In this document: positions 61,569 through 64,000 of the stretch, one piece after another
How positions within the stretch are numbered: position 1 is the first letter of the stretch
Layout: each line of letters opens with the position of its first letter
Origin: Glycomyces tenuis DSM 44171
GTDB taxonomy: Bacteria > Actinomycetota > Actinomycetes > Mycobacteriales > Micromonosporaceae
Length of the DNA: 64,000 nt
Assembly (NCBI RefSeq): GCF_000427885.1
Contig: NZ_ATYW01000001.1
Coordinates: forward strand, 364,699-428,698
Direction: 5' to 3'
Translations under genes and position numbers: made by a program
Notes under the pieces: generated by a model
Seen by the model: the letters and a program-made list of their open reading frames with translations, nothing else
Databases searched by the model: none
Told to the model about the DNA's origin: nothing

Positions 61569-63659
61569 TTACTTCGGCACCCGGTCCCTTACCCCGAGGC
61601 GCGAGGGCCACCAGATGCCGCGGCCGATGTCGACGGCCAGGGCGGGCACGAGGAGCGACCGCACCAGGATCGTGTCGAGCATGACGCCGAAGGCGACGAC
61701 GAACGCGATCTGCGCCAGGAACAGGATCGGCAGCACCGCCAGCGCCGAGAACGTCGCGGCGAGCACCACCCCGGCGGAGGTGATGACGCCGCCGGTGGTG
61801 ACCAGGCCTCTCAGGGTTCCGGCCCTGGTGCCGAGGCGCTGGGCCTCTTCGCGGACGCGCGTCATGAGGAAGATGTTGTAGTCGATGCCGAGGGCCACCA
61901 GGAACACGAAGCCGAACAGGACCACGGCCGGGTCGGCGCCGGGGAAGCCGAGCAGGTGGTTGAACACCAGCGCCGAGACGCCCATGGTCGCCCCGAAGGA
62001 GAGCACGACGGTGGCGACCAGCAGCAGCGGCGCGACGATCGAGCGCAGCAGCAGGACGAGGACCACGAGGACGACGGCCAGGACGATCGGGATGATGACC
62101 TTCTCGTCGCGCTCGGATGTCTGGAGGGTGTCGAGCTGGACGGCGGTGGCGCCGCCGACCTTCGCGTCGGCGCCGTCGACGGCGTGCACGGCCTCGCGCA
62201 GGCGCTCGACGGTGTCGATCGCGGCGTCGGAGTCGGGCGCGTCCTCCAGGACGGCCTCGATCATGACCAGGCCGCCCGCGACGACCGGCTCGCCGGACTC
62301 GTCGGCGCCGACCGTGACCTCGGCGACGCCGTCGACCTCGGCCGCCGCGGCGACCGCCTCGGCCTCGTCCGCGTCGGCGATGATCACCGCCGGGGCCCCG
62401 GCGCCGCCGGGGAAGTGCTCGGCGAGGACCTCCTGGCCGGTCACGGAGTCGACCTCGGTGAGGAACACGTCGGTCTGGGCGGTGCCGTCGGCTTTGAGCT
62501 TGGTCATGAACGCGGCGGCGATGAGCAGGACCGCGGCGGTCGAGGCCCACACCAGGCGGGGCCGGGCGGCCACGAGCGCGGCGACGCGGCCCCACAGCTT
62601 CGAGCGGTGCGCCCGCCCGTCGGCGGCGGGCCTGCGCGGCCAGAACGCGGCGCGGCCGAGCAGCGCGAGCATCGCGGGCAGGAACGTGACCGAGGCCAGG
62701 AAGGACGCGCCGATGCCGATCGCGGCCACCGGGCCGAGGCCCTGGTTCGACTCGAGCTCGCTGAACAGCAGGCAGAGGACGCCGAGGACGACCGTTCCGG
62801 CGGAGGCGGCGATCGGCTCGATCGTGCCGCGCAGCGCGCTCCGGACGGCGCGGAGCCGGTCGGGCTCGGCCCGCAGCCGCTCGCGGAAGCGGGCGACCAG
62901 GAGCAGCGCGTAGTCGGTGGCGGCGCCGAACACGAGGATGAACAGGATGCCCTGGCTCTGGCCGTTGAGGTCGACGATTCCGGCGTCGGCGAGGAGGTAG
63001 ACGGTGAAGCTGGCCAGGCCGAGCGCGAAGACGCCGGAGAGCAGGACGACGAGCGGCAGCAGCGGGGAGCGGTAGACCAGGACGAGGATCACCGCGACCA
63101 CGGTGGCGGCGACCAGCAGCAGGAGCCCGTCGACGCCGCCGAAGGCCTCCCCGAGGTCCGCGCCGAGCGCGGCCTGGCCGGTGACCAGGGCGGTGAGGCC
63201 GTCGGGGCGGTCTTCGGCGAGGATCTCGCGGATCCGTTCGACCGCCCCGTCGGTCTCCCCGGAGTCGTCGACGAGGACGACGATCCGGGCCGCCTCGGGC
63301 GCCTCCCCCGATGAGGGGACCGGCGCGGGCGGCGGGCCGACATTGGACGCCAGCTCGGCCAGTTCGGCGGATACGGCCTCCAGGTAGGCGAAGTCCTCGC
63401 CGGTCAGGCCGCCGGAGCGCTCGGCGACGACGACCACCGGGGTCGCCTCGGTGTCGCTGAACGCGGTCTGGAGCTCGCGGACCTCGGTCGACTCGGCCGA
63501 GGACGGCAGGAAGGCGGAGCTGTCGTTGACGGCGACCTCGCTGAGCTTGCCCGCGTAAGGGCCGCTGAAGGCCCCGACCGCCAGCCAGGCGAGCGCCAGC
63601 AGGGCGGGCACCAGCCAGCGCAGGCGGCTGACGGGTTCGGGGGATCGCTGTTCGGTCAT
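61569..63659 (-). CDS. MMPL-family RND transporter
   Basis: A 696-residue membrane transporter with twelve predicted helices in two halves, each preceded by a large external loop. FGAATDYALLLVARFRERL and FLVALGIDYNIFLMTRVREE are the paired GXXXDY motifs in helices 4 and 10 of MMPL/RND proteins, with the proton-relay Asp-Tyr. Mycobacterial homologues export lipids; the cargo here is unknown. ATG 63659 follows GAGGAAG; longer frames to 63821 lack support. The 132 bp after the gene before the small basic protein have no other gene. Confidence 0.93.
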   Translation of the reverse strand: MTEQRSPEPVSRLRWLVPALLALAWLAVGAFSGPYAGKLSEVAVNDSSAFLPSSAESTEVRELQTAFSDTEATPVVVVAERSGGLTGEDFAYLEAVSAELAELASNVGPPPAPVPSSGEAPEAARIVVLVDDSGETDGAVERIREILAEDRPDGLTALVTGQAALGADLGEAFGGVDGLLLLVAATVVAVILVLVYRSPLLPLVVLLSGVFALGLASFTVYLLADAGIVDLNGQSQGILFILVFGAATDYALLLVARFRERLRAEPDRLRAVRSALRGTIEPIAASAGTVVLGVLCLLFSELESNQGLGPVAAIGIGASFLASVTFLPAMLALLGRAAFWPRRPAADGRAHRSKLWGRVAALVAARPRLVWASTAAVLLIAAAFMTKLKADGTAQTDVFLTEVDSVTGQEVLAEHFPGGAGAPAVIIADADEAEAVAAAAEVDGVAEVTVGADESGEPVVAGGLVMIEAVLEDAPDSDAAIDTVERLREAVHAVDGADAKVGGATAVQLDTLQTSERDEKVIIPIVLAVVLVVLVLLLRSIVAPLLLVATVVLSFGATMGVSALVFNHLLGFPGADPAVVLFGFVFLVALGIDYNIFLMTRVREEAQRLGTRAGTLRGLVTTGGVITSAGVVLAATFSALAVLPILFLAQIAFVVAFGVMLDTILVRSLLVPALAVDIGRGIWWPSRLGVRDRVPK

Positions 63660-63813
63660 GTCGGTGACTTCCTCATCGCCGGATCCGCGGACGAGTAATT
63701 CCATCATCGAGCGATTCGGCGCTCGAACGCCGCCCGAACCCGCGCGTCCGCTTCCCTCCCGCGGCCGGTAGGTTCTGCGGGCGGCTCGAACCGCGGACAG
63801 AGAGGACACCTCC

Positions 63814-64000
63814 ATGCGCAAGCTCGTCTACTACGTGGCCACGACCCTCGACGGCCACATCGCCGGGCCCGGCGGCGGCGACCCCACGGGCGAGTCCTAC
63901 TTCCCGGTGCCGCAGGACCTCGTCGAGCACATCGTCGCCGAGTACCCCGAGACGCTGCCGGGCCCGGCCCGCGCCGCGATGGGGATCGAAGGCCCCGGGA
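63814..64000 (+). CDS. Dihydrofolate reductase/RibD-C family protein (5' part)
   Basis: The first 62 codons of a gene cut by the window end. The start RKLVYYVATTLDGHIAGPGG is the conserved nucleotide-binding strand and turn of the RibD C-terminal/DHFR-like family, and EHIVAEYPETLPGPAR follows as in common actinobacterial members. ATG 63814 follows AGAGAGGA. A TAGGTT hexamer at about 63769 is a possible -10. Such proteins are NADPH-dependent reductases of unknown substrate. Confidence 0.85.
   Translation, partial: MRKLVYYVATTLDGHIAGPGGGDPTGESYFPVPQDLVEHIVAEYPETLPGPARAAMGIEGPG

Overview
The window is a gene-dense chromosomal segment from a high-GC Gram-positive bacterium of the Actinomycetota. 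The evidence is a strong G/C third-position bias, GTG and TTG starts, a SARP-type regulator, EspC-like type VII secretion substrates, an rpsF-ssb-rpsR-rplI-dnaB cluster, actinobacterial DnaA boxes and a canonical parS site. The genus cannot be fixed from the sequence; a Glycomyces- or Micromonospora-like lineage is a guess. The replication cluster, the DnaA-box array and the parS site suggest that this segment lies in the origin-proximal part of the chromosome.

Layout. 0-5 kb: a decayed transposase, a TetR regulator with a large operator, a broken small gene, a PaaK-like adenylating enzyme, and a split transketolase pair divergent from soxR across a perfect 20-bp SoxR box. 5-18.4 kb: an SRPBCC protein, a glyoxalase-fold protein, a serine-hydrolase lipoprotein with a two-component system, a dicarboxylate symporter, a subtilase, an SDR, and metE under a cobalamin riboswitch with a parS site inside the coding sequence. 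18.4-22.7 kb: an accessory patch of unrecognised genes and an orphan EspC-like locus, carrying two copies of a 65-bp direct repeat. 22.7-27.8 kb: alr, an alpha/beta hydrolase, tsaE, tsaB, rimI and tsaD, mostly overlapping. 27.8-31.3 kb: a membrane-anchored protein, a MITE-like 166-bp hairpin element, DoxX, a SnoaL-like protein and a second EspC-like pair. 31.4-36 kb: a large SARP/NB-ARC/TPR regulator and three tandem Nudix hydrolases.

36-45.6 kb: a HicA-like/HTH pair that runs antisense into gnd, then cystathionine beta-synthase, an Rpn-like nuclease, a GH18 chitinase, an MHYT sensor and class I fumarase. 45.9-51 kb: rpsF, ssb, rpsR, rplI, a DnaA-box array and dnaB with a full-length LAGLIDADG intein. 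51-64 kb: a zinc-ribbon protein, a polytopic glycosyltransferase-like protein, an anti-sigma-type ATPase, GDPD, a five-copy 47-bp G-quadruplex repeat array, larB-larC, a multicopper oxidase, a LuxR-family ATPase regulator, a small basic protein, an MMPL transporter, and the 5' end of a DHFR/RibD-family gene.

How genes work together. tsaE, tsaB and tsaD serve tRNA t6A synthesis, with rimI embedded. larB and larC build the nickel-pincer cofactor, but no larE is present here. SoxR probably controls the split transketolase. B12 supply controls metE. rpsF to dnaB links ribosome and replication functions. A recurring architecture is a TANNNT hexamer followed by 6 (rarely 5 or 7) bases and then the start codon. 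It occurs at more than a dozen genes and points to widespread leaderless transcription. No tRNA, rRNA or CRISPR array was seen.
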